NCBI GenBank assembly: GCA_021769885.1
Contig: JAETSA010000015.1
Span: 1 to 42,302 of the forward strand
Direction: 5' to 3'
Length of the DNA stretch: 42,302 bases
Source of the DNA: Bacillota bacterium
Lineage (GTDB): Bacteria > Bacillota > Clostridia > Oscillospirales > Acutalibacteraceae
Part shown: positions 7,102-16,175 of the stretch, piece by piece
How positions within the stretch are numbered: position 1 is the stretch's first letter
Layout of the letters: each line of letters begins with the position of its first letter
The notes under the pieces: generated by a model
Databases searched by the model: none
What the model was told of the DNA's origin: nothing
Seen by the model: only the letters and a program-made list of their open reading frames with translations
Translations under genes and position numbers: made by a program

Positions 7102-8181
7102 ATGAACAATTCTCAGTCAAAACAAGCCCAAGCAAAATGGCTTGGCGTAATCGCCGCCGTACTGGCACTCATTATTTGCGTCACTGCGATTGCAGTATAT
7201 GCTGTAAGCCCATCGGAGGAACTGAAAACAGCGCCTGCGGAAGCACGGCAACTGCAATTCGAAACACATCCGACGCTTCCTGCCAATGTTGTACTTCAGT
7301 TTGGCGAAGGAAATACGGCATACGTTTCCGGCTCGGTTATTGCTGTATTCGGCGACGGGGCAGACAGCGAAGTGATTTACAGCCACAACGATAACGGTGG
7401 GGTTGGCGTAGAGATACATTCATCGCATACGGGCAATACGAATCAAAAGAATACAGAACCCGATGCCGATAATGACACCAGCCGTACGGACCATCTGTTT
7501 TATGAAGCTGAGGCTGTTGTGAAAAAGGTTGCGGCGGCTGTGGAAGGTAAGTCCGACTATGATAAGGTCAAATATTTTCACGACTATGTGTGTGCGCACA
7601 CGGTTTATGACAATGAAAATGTGGACAACGGCATTGTCACGGATGAGGCAAGCTCTGCTTACGGTGCATTGGTCAAGGGCGTAGCGGTTTGCTCCGGCTA
7701 TGCAAAAGCTTTTGCGCTTCTCTGTGACGCAGCGGATATAGACGTTTACTATGTCACCGGTCCTACGGAAGATGCTTATCACGCTTGGAACACTGTGAAG
7801 GTGGACGGCGTATGGTATCAAATCGACTTGACCTGGGATGACCGAGAGGACGGTCTTATCTATGATTACTTCCTTGTAACGGACGAGTATATGGCGCAGA
7901 GCCGTGACTGGGATAAAAACAAGATTCCTGCCTGCACCTCTGACAAGTATTTGTGGGCGGTTTATCCGACCGCAAATACGCTTACCGAAATGGAAAGCAT
8001 TGTTGCAGAAGCGTTTCGCGCAGAAAAAACAACGGTCATTCTGCGTACAACGTTTGAGATAAACATGAACAGTAACCAGGTCGATTTTCTGTATGATTAC
8101 GATCAGAACGGAAACGGCATCTATGAATACTTCAACCCTGTTCACGTGGGCGGCTATTATTTAGTGACTATTGTATTATAA
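7102..8181 (+). CDS. Membrane-anchored transglutaminase-like protein
   Basis: A 359-residue protein with one N-terminal membrane segment (about residues 13-35), so the rest is probably outside the cell. Residues 135-250 are a transglutaminase-like (papain-fold) domain with a complete candidate triad: Cys197 in GVAVCSGYAKAF, His227 in AYHAWN and Asp242 in QIDLTWDD. Such domains cleave or crosslink peptides and are common in clostridial surface proteins. ATG 7102 follows AAAGGAG at 9 nt; the upstream in-frame Met at 7027 lacks a ribosome site. The gene ends 16 nt before the kinase/NTPase gene, indicating an operon. The substrate is unknown; the large ectodomain encoded next is a possible partner (inference). 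Confidence 0.8.
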   Translation: MNNSQSKQAQAKWLGVIAAVLALIICVTAIAVYAVSPSEELKTAPAEARQLQFETHPTLPANVVLQFGEGNTAYVSGSVIAVFGDGADSEVIYSHNDNGGVGVEIHSSHTGNTNQKNTEPDADNDTSRTDHLFYEAEAVVKKVAAAVEGKSDYDKVKYFHDYVCAHTVYDNENVDNGIVTDEASSAYGALVKGVAVCSGYAKAFALLCDAADIDVYYVTGPTEDAYHAWNTVKVDGVWYQIDLTWDDREDGLIYDYFLVTDEYMAQSRDWDKNKIPACTSDKYLWAVYPTANTLTEMESIVAEAFRAEKTTVILRTTFEINMNSNQVDFLYDYDQNGNGIYEYFNPVHVGGYYLVTIVL

Positions 8182-8197
8182 AAAAGGAGGGATACAT

Positions 8198-11100
8198 ATG
8201 TCTAATCAGAATACGGATATTTTTCTTCATAAGGGCGACACAGTTCGCGGCGAATTTGTCTATGTAATCGACGGTTTGCTCGGCAGCGGCGCACAGTTAA
8301 CGGTGTATCGTGCACATTATGTCGGCAGTATGGGTTACACACACCGAACAATTGTAAAGGAGTGCTGTCCCAAAATCCTGTGGCCTTTTATGCAGCGTGC
8401 TGCTGACGGAACGCTGACCGTATGCGACTCGGAAAAAGCCCAGACCTTTTTAAAGTCGCAGGACGCATTTCGGGAGGCATGCACCTTTGAATCGACTTTC
8501 GAAAAAGAAATGGGGCACGGCGAAGGCTCCCTTTCGACAAACTCTTTTCAGGCAAACGGAACGCTCTATTCTGTGACTCCTTATGTTAAAGGTAAAACTC
8601 TTGATAAATGGTTGGATTCAGATTTTCGCAAGATGGATGGTAGCTATGATTTGGAGGCACTTTTCAAAATTTTTTCCTATTTGTCTAAACTCTTTGAGCA
8701 TCTGTTCCAGAATGGCTTCTTATATTGGGATGTGTCGCCGCAGAATGTTTATATTCCCGAAGTGATGGACTCAAAATATGCAAGAGTACAACTGATCGAT
8801 TTTGACAGCGTGGATGACGCATCAACGATAGGAAAGCGTCAAGACAAAGGCATACACGGCAATGCAGATTTTGCAGCACCGGAAATCAGAAATTTTGATG
8901 CAAATACTATCGGGTACGCATCTATAGTTTTCGGGGTGTCCGCCCTACTGTTTTATAGTTTGTTTGGCCGTAAAATTTATGATGATGAGATATGTGGCGT
9001 TCTGACTGAAAAGCCGAAATATTTGGAGGAGCTTGAGTCAAATTCCCTACGGACGCTGAAAAATCAACCGCCGCATGTCGGCGGGCGATTGGCGGCACTG
9101 TTTCGTTCTACGCTGATACTGCGCCCCGAGAAAAGAAAAATATACGGATTCGCCGATATGCTTGACGAGCTTGCGTATGATTGCGGAAAAAACGGTCAGT
9201 ATTTGCTGACGCAGCATATTGCGGACATCGTACCCTACGCAAAGCTGTTCGGTCCCCACAAGCTGGATGACTTGCTTGAACGAAAAAAGACTGTGATGAT
9301 TACAGGTGCGCCCGGAACAGGGAAAAGAACACTTGCCAAGTATTTTGCCCGTACAAAATGTAATACAACATATTCGGTCGTACAGGTATTGGATGGTTCT
9401 AAGGGACTCGATGCGGCAGTTCGGAGCCTCGAGTTCAAACAGCAATTCCCGAAGAATGTATCTGCAAAGGATTATCTTGACCAATTTAAGCTGTGTAAGC
9501 ATAAATCCCTTCTGATTATTGAAGATTTTGACGATCTTTTTATTCCTGACGGGGAATTGTCTGACGCCTTGAAAAAACGCGCGGAAGAGAATTATGCAAT
9601 CTTAGAATGCTTGCAAAAGCAACCCGATGTATATGTAATTCTTACACGCAATAAAGACTTATCTAGAGCGGAAGAAAAGCGGCTCGAACATCTTTCTGTC
9701 GGACAGATGTATCCGGAAAAGCTTGAGATGGCAGAGGCTTTTGAGTTCTTTAACGGGCGCTTTCCTGATGGTTGGATGGAGCATCTAGAGGATGACCGCA
9801 TCTTTTTTAGCTTAGAGAAGCTGTTCCAAGAGAACGATTGCAATTTTGCTTTTATTGCTTATGTTGCCGACAAAATTAAGACGTGGTCTCAAACGGAAAG
9901 TACGGACATCCTGTACCTTGTGGAGAGACTGTCTAATAGACCCGAGTGGTTAAAGGCCGCCATAGAAAAAGAGCAGTTGCTGAACGATACAGAGTTTGCA
10001 CAGATTTTGTTATCTGTCTGTCTGCTGAACGTCTGCAGGAAGAATCTGAATTTAGCGGATCTGCAGAAATTCGGAGTTGTGGACGAGTCGAATAATACGT
10101 GGCTGTATGAGCGCATCAGGCAATTGCCTTGGATTGAGGTGAGCGATAAAAAGGGAGAACTGACCTTACATCAAGGCTTTTCCACATATATTCTGGCAAC
10201 TCAAGCTCCAACGATGGAAAATCCCTTGCTTCAAAGCTTCCGTCGAAATGAAAAATATTTAGAATCAGATCCGGCAGTGCTTTCTGCAATGGTCTTGCTG
10301 TTTGAACAGTTGGAAAAAACAGGGGCTTTTGAGGATGCCGAAAACGGCAGGACAATTCAAGGGCTTTACTGTCAGCTTTCAAAAGCAATGGATAGTTTAG
10401 GGGATTCCCAAATTTCGGAACACATTTTGTTGCACTACTATCTTCTCGAGGCGCGGGTGCAAAAAAAGAAAAAAGAACGCAGGCTTCGCCTTGCAAAAAT
10501 CTGCGGAAGCGCGGTTGCGGTAGTTCTTGCGGTCACGGTGTTTGTTCTTTATATGGCGTTTGGGCGCATTACAGTGCAGATGCCGCAGGAGCAAAAGGTC
10601 AATTACAATTTTGCAGATACGGTTGAACTGTCAAATGTGTCTTTTTTCCGCAGAAAGACGAACATAACCTCCGAGCTTTCCAATGAGAAAATCGCAAAGC
10701 TGATCAAGGCGAAAAATTTTGATTTCAATGCTGAAAATATTCTGGTTTCTTATCAAGCGGACGGCTCTTCCTGCACAATCCGATTGACCGACTGTTCGTT
10801 TGCGCAGGATGCATCTAAATATAAAATTCAAATCGGGCAAAATCCTTTTGAAATCAAAAGTATGACGATTTCACTCACACCGTTTGCGGCGGAAACAGAG
10901 GTATTGTTTTCTATCGAAGGGTTCGATGCCTTTCAGCGGGATACCTACGGCAGAACGCGTCTATCCTTTACGCTGTCGATGTACAGTGCACAGCCGTTTG
11001 AAACAGTTCCCGCAGAAGAATTGCCGCAGTTTTTAGAGGTTTCCGGACAACTGCTTTCAGCGGTTACAAAGCATATAAGTATTGTGCCGTCACCAGACAA

Positions 11101-12343
11101 TACGGATATCTGCAAACGTTACAATGTATCCTTTGATGTGCCTTTGCCGTGCGGAAAATACGATTTCAAGGCAAGTGCGGGCGTAGCACACAATATTGCT
11201 ACAGGGCGCACAACTCCGACTGCGCACCGTGTGTTTGAAATCACAAACCGCATTGTGGATATGTCCGTCCCGTCTTACTCGGTATGCTCACTGCAGGACG
11301 GCGTAACGGCACTTTGTGACGGTGACAGCATTGCCTACCGAATTGAGTACAAGCGGGATATTATCGGCAAAGATTGGCCATATCAATATATTGCAGATTC
11401 AATGAAATCACAGTTTACAGCAATCGGCTTCACATTTGATAATATTGAGGTCATCGACATCTTGCCGAGTACATCTGTACCATACTTTGAGTCGAATACC
11501 GTGTATGCGCAGACTCTGATTTTGCATAATGTGAAGAACATCCCTGAAATCAACGAAAAGGTACTGTGTATTCCGCAGGGCATTGCGGTTTCATCGAACG
11601 GAGCTCCGACTTCTTTCAGACAGATTGATGTTGGTAGTAATTACACCTTCGGTGCGCAGAAGAACGATGACATCGCGCCGCGCATTGAAATCAGTAGTGC
11701 GCCGAAACGTAACGGTTCTGAATTGGCTTTTGGGTTTCAGGTTGCGGACAATCGCATATTGGGGACAGACGATACGCTCTGCTTTGAGCCAAATCTGATT
11801 GAAATAACAGGTATTGCTTATGAAAAAATCGTTTTAGAAAAATCCGCAGCGGATTATCGTGCCGGCAGTCCGTATGCGCGACATTTGACTGTTCGCTTTG
11901 AAAACATGCGTCTGACCGGTGACGCGGTAAGTATAATGTTTTTAAGCGGATTTTTCCGAGACGTACAGGGCAACCCTTGCGAGACTTGTTATTTTGAAAC
12001 GACCGTGATTGAAGATACATCGCAGATGTTGGGCGGTGGGGCGATTTTGATGCAAGTTTCCTCTCCCGATGATTTCCGCGCGGATAATGGAATGCTTCAG
12101 TTGCATCTTACATTTCCCGAAAGTGTGATAGATACGGAATTCCCGACGTCCGCAATCGCCCTTGACGGCTTCACTGCCAATCTGACGATCATTCAGCGAA
12201 ATGTATGCGAATACGATTTGTACTTCGATTCTATACAAGCACAGGCGGATGCTTTTGCGCTGTACGTGCATATAGCAGGTGGTATCGGTATGGATGTAAA
12301 CGGAAATCTTACAAATTCAGAAACAGTAGAGATATCTTTATAA
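8198..12343 (+). CDS. Ser/Thr kinase - P-loop NTPase - TM - ectodomain fusion protein
   Basis: A 1381-residue protein. Residues about 20-330 form a protein kinase-like domain that keeps the key residues: Lys54 in TIVKECCP, Asp178 and Asn183 in YWDVSPQN, Asp201 in LIDFDS, and an APE-like AAPEI. Residues about 360-600 are a P-loop NTPase with Walker A GAPGTGKRT (Lys376) and Walker B LLIIEDFDD. A basic KKKKERR run precedes one membrane helix (about 766-786). About 595 C-terminal residues follow, beta-rich and probably extracellular; I cannot assign them to a family. ATG 8198 follows AAGGAGGG. The layout suggests a transmembrane receptor coupling an external signal to a cytoplasmic kinase and NTPase. 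Confidence 0.8.
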   Translation: MSNQNTDIFLHKGDTVRGEFVYVIDGLLGSGAQLTVYRAHYVGSMGYTHRTIVKECCPKILWPFMQRAADGTLTVCDSEKAQTFLKSQDAFREACTFESTFEKEMGHGEGSLSTNSFQANGTLYSVTPYVKGKTLDKWLDSDFRKMDGSYDLEALFKIFSYLSKLFEHLFQNGFLYWDVSPQNVYIPEVMDSKYARVQLIDFDSVDDASTIGKRQDKGIHGNADFAAPEIRNFDANTIGYASIVFGVSALLFYSLFGRKIYDDEICGVLTEKPKYLEELESNSLRTLKNQPPHVGGRLAALFRSTLILRPEKRKIYGFADMLDELAYDCGKNGQYLLTQHIADIVPYAKLFGPHKLDDLLERKKTVMITGAPGTGKRTLAKYFARTKCNTTYSVVQVLDGSKGLDAAVRSLEFKQQFPKNVSAKDYLDQFKLCKHKSLLIIEDFDDLFIPDGELSDALKKRAEENYAILECLQKQPDVYVILTRNKDLSRAEEKRLEHLSVGQMYPEKLEMAEAFEFFNGRFPDGWMEHLEDDRIFFSLEKLFQENDCNFAFIAYVADKIKTWSQTESTDILYLVERLSNRPEWLKAAIEKEQLLNDTEFAQILLSVCLLNVCRKNLNLADLQKFGVVDESNNTWLYERIRQLPWIEVSDKKGELTLHQGFSTYILATQAPTMENPLLQSFRRNEKYLESDPAVLSAMVLLFEQLEKTGAFEDAENGRTIQGLYCQLSKAMDSLGDSQISEHILLHYYLLEARVQKKKKERRLRLAKICGSAVAVVLAVTVFVLYMAFGRITVQMPQEQKVNYNFADTVELSNVSFFRRKTNITSELSNEKIAKLIKAKNFDFNAENILVSYQADGSSCTIRLTDCSFAQDASKYKIQIGQNPFEIKSMTISLTPFAAETEVLFSIEGFDAFQRDTYGRTRLSFTLSMYSAQPFETVPAEELPQFLEVSGQLLSAVTKHISIVPSPDNTDICKRYNVSFDVPLPCGKYDFKASAGVAHNIATGRTTPTAHRVFEITNRIVDMSVPSYSVCSLQDGVTALCDGDSIAYRIEYKRDIIGKDWPYQYIADSMKSQFTAIGFTFDNIEVIDILPSTSVPYFESNTVYAQTLILHNVKNIPEINEKVLCIPQGIAVSSNGAPTSFRQIDVGSNYTFGAQKNDDIAPRIEISSAPKRNGSELAFGFQVADNRILGTDDTLCFEPNLIEITGIAYEKIVLEKSAADYRAGSPYARHLTVRFENMRLTGDAVSIMFLSGFFRDVQGNPCETCYFETTVIEDTSQMLGGGAILMQVSSPDDFRADNGMLQLHLTFPESVIDTEFPTSAIALDGFTANLTIIQRNVCEYDLYFDSIQAQADAFALYVHIAGGIGMDVNGNLTNSETVEISL

Positions 12344-12434
12344 GTATATTTACTATGTTTGGTCTTCTTGAAATCCTGCAAATAGTAGTATATAATTTGA
12401 TATATCTTTATAAGTTATACTTACTTCGTTTGGT
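12331..12434 (+). repeat. Imperfect direct repeat at the end of the kinase gene
   Basis: ATCTTTATAAGT...TTTGGT occurs at 12331-12363 and again at 12399-12434 with small differences. The first copy overlaps the last codons of the kinase/NTPase gene. A 37-codon hydrophobic open frame (ATG 12355 to stop 12468) spans the pair but has no clear ribosome site. Confidence 0.55.
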
Positions 12435-12517
12435 TTGCAGGCGAATGTCGGGATTTGTAAAAATCTAATGGCTTTCTAAAAAGTCCGAGCAAAATTGTTT
12501 GATATACGGTGCTTCTG

Positions 12518-12555
12518 CCAACGGCGGTGGCTTTTGACCTTTTCACCGCTGTTGG
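12518..12555 (+). promoter_or_regulatory. Hairpin upstream of the winged-helix gene
   Basis: CCAACGGCGGTG (12518-12529) pairs with CACCGCTGTTGG (12544-12555) across a 14-nt loop, with one wobble. There is no T tract downstream, so it is more likely a regulatory or mRNA-stabilising structure than a terminator. It lies 55 bp before the next start. Confidence 0.45.
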
Positions 12556-12609
12556 TATGATGCAACGACGGATAGCTTATTAACAATGAAAAACAGAGGT
12601 GTCCTTATA

Positions 12610-13731
12610 ATGAAAAATATCCGTATAAGAGCTTTTGATGAATTAGATTTGCTTACAGAAGAAACCGGTTCTCCGCTGTCACTTCACCCCAAAGGTGAGG
12701 ATGTTCTGCTTTGGAAAGAGAATTCGACTGTTAAGATGTCTGATGAGGAGCTGCTTAAGAATTTAAATGCAATTGATAAGCTTTTGCTCATTCTTGTCGC
12801 TAGACAGATTATGGTGAACGCAAGATTAATGTGCAATATGCTAAATCAGTATGGGATAGCAATTGAATATACGTCTACCCATACGTTGCTGAATAAACTG
12901 GCAAGCCGAGGTATACTTACGAGCTGTGTACTAGTGAGAAAGGATAATCCGGGGTCATCCTTACAGTTTTATTCTGTAGGGGGGCGTGGAGTCGTGATTT
13001 TGCGTAGCTTGAATATAAGCTTTTATAATATGCGTCTGCCATCCTTAAAGACGGCTGAAAAACTGAAGTCTGTAATGAGTACAGCACAAGCAGCCAATGC
13101 ACTTGCAGAAGATGCACAGCACATAAAAAGCGGCTTTGTGTTGATACTTAAAAAGAATGATTCTGTTTGGAACAATGTCCGTGCTTATACCGCCTCGCGC
13201 GGAGATACGACATATTTTATTGAGTCGGTTCGTCGCGGTAAGGACAGTGCAGGGAATTTAAACGAAAAATTACAGCGCATAGATAAGGCTTTAAATCCGG
13301 AATATCAAGCTTTTCGCGAAAATTATGATATTTTCGGAATACAACAAAAGCAAAAATTGGTTATTGTTTGTGAGGATGCCGAACATATACGCGAGATTCG
13401 GAAAACAATTGAAATGTCTGAAGCACTCGCTGATATTGCCTACTTTACCTATGACGCAAGTACCTATTCGTCAGAGGTTGCTTTATATAAATACGAAAAG
13501 CTGATCAAGCAATCGACCAACGACAGAAATACGGCGGCATATCAACTTTTACTGTCAGAGATGAACAGAGAGCATAAAAGCCCGTGTGCGGTTATGCGCA
13601 GTTTTATTCTAGATTGGGCGCACGGCTTTGCTGCGGATGAACGCTTTTTGGAATCAGCTCAATGCTTATATCTTTCAGAGGTTGTAAGTGCTCTTGAAGA
13701 AGGAAGGGTGGATCTTGGTGGAAAATCATAA
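12610..13731 (+). CDS. Winged-helix-like protein (possibly Replic_Relax-like)
   Basis: 374 residues, cytosolic. Residues about 55-135 read as a winged helix: helices around LLLILVARQIMVNARLM and HTLLNKLASRGIL, then a wing ending in FYSVGGRGVVIL, a pattern seen in Replic_Relax-type and MarR-like domains. The C-terminal half (about 165-290) is an alpha/beta region (FVLILKKND, KLVIVCEDAEHIREI) that could be a degenerate nuclease fold or a binding module. Both assignments are tentative. ATG 12610 is used because AGAGGTG lies 9 nt upstream; ATG 12586 has none. It overlaps the next gene, implying translational coupling. Confidence 0.6.
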   Translation: MKNIRIRAFDELDLLTEETGSPLSLHPKGEDVLLWKENSTVKMSDEELLKNLNAIDKLLLILVARQIMVNARLMCNMLNQYGIAIEYTSTHTLLNKLASRGILTSCVLVRKDNPGSSLQFYSVGGRGVVILRSLNISFYNMRLPSLKTAEKLKSVMSTAQAANALAEDAQHIKSGFVLILKKNDSVWNNVRAYTASRGDTTYFIESVRRGKDSAGNLNEKLQRIDKALNPEYQAFRENYDIFGIQQKQKLVIVCEDAEHIREIRKTIEMSEALADIAYFTYDASTYSSEVALYKYEKLIKQSTNDRNTAAYQLLLSEMNREHKSPCAVMRSFILDWAHGFAADERFLESAQCLYLSEVVSALEEGRVDLGGKS

Positions 13732-15199
13732 GGAATCTGAAAAAAATACAGGCGGTTTCGGGAAAAAAAGACCGAAAGTACTGCGGAGATTTATGAACGG
13801 ATATGATGAATTTAAATGGTATATATCCCAAAAACGCGAAAACAAGATACCGAACGAAGCGGAACCAGAGAAAAAAGAAGCATCTGTTCCAAAGGTATCT
13901 AATGTGACTAATGCTACGGAGACAAAAAGAACGCAATCGGAAAAAACATATAATAACAGAATACGGCTTACTTTTCGTCAGGCTGCAGAAGATTTCAACA
14001 CAACAGAGGCGCATATTCGTGAAGTGCTTTCCGTGGGCTTCAAGCCATTGCCGCAATATATCGGCGAGCAAGAACAGGATTTCCTTTTGAATGTGCTGAC
14101 GAGCCAAAATTCTGTAAAAGAATTTCCGCATCAAAAGCAGGAACCCAAAACGCAATCGTCCGCAAAGGCAAAGACGGAGAAAGACACTTCGGAAACACCT
14201 GTTGCCACAGATGCCAATGCGCAAAGCAAGACAGATTACAGACCCGATTATAGGAAAGGAAAAACAGATATGGACATTTCCGATGTGAAAACGAAAGCCT
14301 CTGAACGGAGAGAAGAAAATATCGAAGTCATTGAGAAGAATGCTGATTTATTTATGCAATTGTTAAATAACGGCAATGTGATTTTATTGGATGCATCATT
14401 TCTTTTGAATCAACGCCTCAATGTGGATTTGTATAAAAAACTGATGACCTTTGAGGAAACAAGCGGGAAAATTTTACTGTTGCCTGGGAGCGTTCACGAA
14501 TTGGAAAAGCAACTGACTTCTCCGTATGCGTACCTCCGTTTTCATGCGGTGCAAGCGTTGAAATTTTTCGAATCGTGTACGCAATTGGTATGTTCTTTAA
14601 ATAATAAATATGTGGATGTCTTCGGCGATATGGATATTTTGCTTACCTTGTTGCTTTACCGCTCAAAATACAGTTTCGCAGTCTTTACAAATGATACGGC
14701 ACTTGCGAAGGACGTTTTGCTGATGAATCAATTAAATTCATATAACGGTTGGCCTGCACAGGTGTATAAATTGAACACAAAGGGTATGATTCAGGTATTC
14801 AGAATCAAACAGGATGACCGTATTCCGGGCGTAACGCCGACAAAGGAGAAAACCCCCAGGCCTGCAGTAAAGCTGTTGCCCGATTGCTTGCCGAGCAGAT
14901 GGGGGCAAGATACAGCATCACACGCATCTGCGCCGCAAGCACACGCAACGCAAATGGCTGAAGCAAAACCTGCAGAACCGCATCGGACAAAGCTCTGTGC
15001 GTCAAAGATGCCGCGCAAAACGGAAACAGATTCGCGGAGTACATATCCGTTCGTAGAAGCCCCAACAAACCCGAGTACGATGAAACCGAATCTCTCTAAG
15101 AAGCAGAATCCGGTGACAGACCCGCAAAGAGAGGAGAAAATAGAGAAAAATCTTACCATAGCCGATACGCTTTTGCAAGACTTTTTGAACGGGAACTGA
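13718..15199 (+). CDS. PIN-domain protein (candidate ribonuclease)
   Basis: 493 residues. The N-terminal 200 residues are charged and low-complexity apart from a short helical segment (FRQAAEDFNTTEAHIREVL). Residues about 210-370 form a PIN-like domain with spaced acidic residues: Asp225 in ILLDASFLL, Glu261 in SVHELEKQL, Asp304/Asp306 in FGDMDI and Asp326 in FTNDTALAKD. That is the metal-binding set expected of PIN ribonucleases. The C-terminal 120 residues are a disordered Pro/Lys-rich tail. The start is GTG 13718 (or TTG 13715), served by AGGAAGGG; it overlaps the upstream stop by 14 nt. As last gene of the block it could be the effector (inference). Confidence 0.7.
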   Translation: MENHKESEKNTGGFGKKRPKVLRRFMNGYDEFKWYISQKRENKIPNEAEPEKKEASVPKVSNVTNATETKRTQSEKTYNNRIRLTFRQAAEDFNTTEAHIREVLSVGFKPLPQYIGEQEQDFLLNVLTSQNSVKEFPHQKQEPKTQSSAKAKTEKDTSETPVATDANAQSKTDYRPDYRKGKTDMDISDVKTKASERREENIEVIEKNADLFMQLLNNGNVILLDASFLLNQRLNVDLYKKLMTFEETSGKILLLPGSVHELEKQLTSPYAYLRFHAVQALKFFESCTQLVCSLNNKYVDVFGDMDILLTLLLYRSKYSFAVFTNDTALAKDVLLMNQLNSYNGWPAQVYKLNTKGMIQVFRIKQDDRIPGVTPTKEKTPRPAVKLLPDCLPSRWGQDTASHASAPQAHATQMAEAKPAEPHRTKLCASKMPRKTETDSRSTYPFVEAPTNPSTMKPNLSKKQNPVTDPQREEKIEKNLTIADTLLQDFLNGN

Positions 15200-15208
15200 A
15201 AAAGATAA

Positions 15209-15254
15209 GCACAAAGCCGTCACCGAGTCATTCGGCGGCGGCTTTGTGTTATTT
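15209..15254. terminator. Terminator between convergent genes
   Basis: GCACAAAGCCG pairs with CGGCTTTGTG, with an inner CACCG/CGGCG extension, followed by TTATTT. It closes the 5-15.2 kb block and may also serve the opposing GTPase gene. Confidence 0.75.
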
Positions 15255-15276
15255 AGTCTTTTGCACATCGGTGCAG

Positions 15277-16125
15277 TTATGATTTCCTTTCCACCAGTGT
15301 TTGACCGCAAATCGGGCACAGCGATTTGTCGTCTCGGAAAAGCAGTTGACAGGCGGGGCATTGCTTGACAACCCTTGTCGCGGAGGGCTTCGGCAGGCGG
15401 TCTTTTTCCGCTTCCTCGTCGGAAACAACATCTATATGGGTAATGACAAACACAATATGGCGTATACCCTGTTCGGCAATCATCGTCAATACCAAGCTCC
15501 GCTCGGTCATACTCAAGGGTGCGGCGGCGGAAACAACCATTACGGCGGCGTCAATTTCCCCAAGCACGCTGAGCGTGACTGCGGTCATTGCCTCGTCGTC
15601 GTTCATTCCCGGCGTGTCAATGATTTCAATATGATTTTTACAAAATACCGACGGGTAACTGACCTGAATTTCCTGTATGGATTTTGCGGTCTGCGCTTTT
15701 GCTTCGTCATATTTCGTTGCGAAGTCAATCAGCTGCTCCACCGTTCGCTCTTCGGTATGACCGTCTTTATACCGAACAGAAATTTTTTTGCTTTCGCCGT
15801 AGGTAACCCGCGTAATGACCGCCGTCATCGGCAGAATGTCTGTCGGCAAAACATCCGTGCCTAAAAGTGCGTTGACTAAGCTGGATTTTCCGCGCTTGAA
15901 CTCTCCGATTACGGCAACACGGTATAACTGCGAGGCAATTCGGTCGGCGGTTTCCCGTACCTTACCTGCAAACGGCTGTCCGTTCGGATAAAGCGACGCA
16001 ATGCTGCTGATTTTACAGAGCTGTTCATAAATTCGATAGTCGTTTTGTATGGAAACCACCCCTTTTCGTTGCGAAAATGAAAAGAAAAATTCTATATAAG
16101 CTTTCAATATTTTTGTTTCTTGCAT
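15277..16125 (-). CDS. Truncated dynamin-like GTPase with C-terminal zinc ribbon
   Basis: A G domain of the bacterial dynamin family: G1 GEFKRGKSSLVNALLG, G3 DTPGMND and G4 THID are intact. Family members normally continue for 250 or more residues of helical stalk; here the chain passes G4 and within about 20 residues becomes a four-cysteine zinc ribbon (CPAC...CPIC) and stops. The start is unclear. ATG 16125 has no ribosome site, GTG 16059 overlaps the GGGG, and AAAAGGGG is ideally placed 8 nt before ATA (16050), exactly where QNDYRIYEQL begins. That suggests a lost ATG. It is probably a decaying gene or a remodelled short GTPase. Confidence 0.65.
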   Translation of the reverse strand: MQETKILKAYIEFFFSFSQRKGVVSIQNDYRIYEQLCKISSIASLYPNGQPFAGKVRETADRIASQLYRVAVIGEFKRGKSSLVNALLGTDVLPTDILPMTAVITRVTYGESKKISVRYKDGHTEERTVEQLIDFATKYDEAKAQTAKSIQEIQVSYPSVFCKNHIEIIDTPGMNDDEAMTAVTLSVLGEIDAAVMVVSAAAPLSMTERSLVLTMIAEQGIRHIVFVITHIDVVSDEEAEKDRLPKPSATRVVKQCPACQLLFRDDKSLCPICGQTLVERKS

Positions 16126-16175
16126 AATCGGTGATATATCATCATCATACGAAATTTTTATGATGAGGAAACAGA

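Noticed and set aside
7420-8145. 241-codon minus-strand frame antisense to the transglutaminase-like gene
   Set aside because: It mirrors the codon pattern of the real gene, has no ribosome site, and its translation shows no domain.
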